Of a DNA stretch of 64,000 bases, positions 63,659-64,000 are shown piece after piece. The notes under the pieces are model-generated. The model made no database searches and was not told where the DNA came from. It saw only the letters and a program-made list of their open reading frames with translations. Source of the DNA: Deinococcus deserti VCD115 (GTDB lineage Bacteria; Deinococcota; Deinococci; Deinococcales; Deinococcaceae); contig NC_012528.1 in the NCBI RefSeq assembly GCF_000020685.1, forward strand, positions 248,001-312,000. The letters are read 5' to 3'. The position numbers and the translations under genes were made by a program. Positions within the stretch are counted from its first letter, which is position 1. Each line of letters starts with the position of its first letter.

Positions 63659-63685
63659 GCCGGGCTGTCCACCAGTCAGCCCGGC
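63659..63685 (+). terminator. Hairpin downstream of the peptide importer operon
   Basis: GCCGGGCTG (63659-63667) pairs exactly with CAGCCCGGC (63677-63685); the stem extends with one mismatch to 12 bp. It lies 170 bp past the last permease and probably ends the operon. The remainder to 64000 is lower in GC and shows no gene. Confidence 0.5.
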
Positions 63686-64000
63686 TGCTCCATTGTCGGT
63701 TGTCTGACATACCAGTCTTGCTGGCCTGGGGACAAATTCACTGTGTCGGTGGACGTCATGGTCGACAGCAAAATGAACCTGTTTTTCCCTACAGCCCCGC
63801 CCACCTGGGGAAGAAGCAGACTAGTCGATTCCTTTGTCCTCCGCACCTCTTGAATAAGAATAGTCATGTGTTAGACTTCTGAATAACTCAATTCAAAGTC
63901 GGCAATAGTGGTTGTCTGCATAGAACACTGCACTCTCTATAGCGGTGCAGTGAAAGGCTACCTGCAGAGCCATGAGCCATTGCGCCCGCCGTGTCAGCTC

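Overview
The window looks like a high-GC accessory replicon or chromosomal segment of a Deinococcus species. The strongest marker is a 129-residue XRE regulator (52157-52546) that I recognise as DdrO, the Deinococcus radiation/desiccation response repressor. Supporting signs are several candidate leaderless starts (a TANNNT hexamer 6-8 nt before the ATG), a high-GC coding style, and gene families common in that genus. I see no rRNA, tRNA, CRISPR array or replication/partition gene, so chromosome versus megaplasmid cannot be decided.

Layout. 1-564: end of a PfkB sugar kinase. 892-4745 (minus): an ECF sigma factor, its membrane anti-sigma factor and a secreted beta-propeller, followed by a separate DUF4394 lipoprotein. 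5188-9152: a frameshifted small gene, a peptide-type solute-binding protein and a REC-only response regulator. 9836-14364: RtcB RNA ligase and a tandem pair of CNNM/CorC-type membrane proteins. 15396-20565 (minus): a sugar ABC importer (binding protein, two permeases) with two Gfo/Idh/MocA dehydrogenases. 20690-23110 is a scar region: an old transposase fragment, a protein built of six exact-length 22-residue repeats, a nadV pseudogene split by an IS982-like element, and a HAD phosphatase fragment.

23315-34980: a BMP-family binding protein, a DUF945 protein, a membrane-anchored unknown, a PAS-AraC regulator divergent from an EamA exporter, a stand-alone CheB, a DtxR/MntR-like regulator beside a DoxX-like membrane protein, and a decayed MerR-GyrI regulator. 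35032-38979: a second REC-only regulator, a coiled-coil protein, another EamA exporter and a GH16-like glycosidase. 39325-46595: a LacI regulator divergent from a polyol operon (binding protein, two permeases, mannitol-type dehydrogenase, sorbitol/xylitol-type dehydrogenase). 47527-53405: a cyanophycin-synthetase-like protein that lacks the ATP-grasp domain, a spore-photoproduct-lyase-family radical SAM protein, DdrO and small unknowns. 53565-63485: an ornithine cyclodeaminase homologue, a large multi-PAS/GAF histidine kinase, an RpiR regulator, and an operon of a DUF1028 Ntn-hydrolase-like protein with a peptide ABC importer.

How the genes work together. The window is dominated by nutrient import and sensing: three importers (two sugar-type, one peptide-type) have binding protein and both permeases but no ATPase gene, which implies shared ATPases encoded elsewhere or beyond the right edge. 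Catabolic genes lie beside their transporters, and local regulators (LacI, RpiR) are divergently placed. Stress/repair functions (DdrO, RtcB, the SPL-family protein) are scattered singletons. The most unusual items are the 22-residue repeat protein, the cyanophycin-synthetase-like protein without ATP-grasp, the DdrO copy without a clear RDRM, and the SPL-family protein in a non-sporulating lineage.
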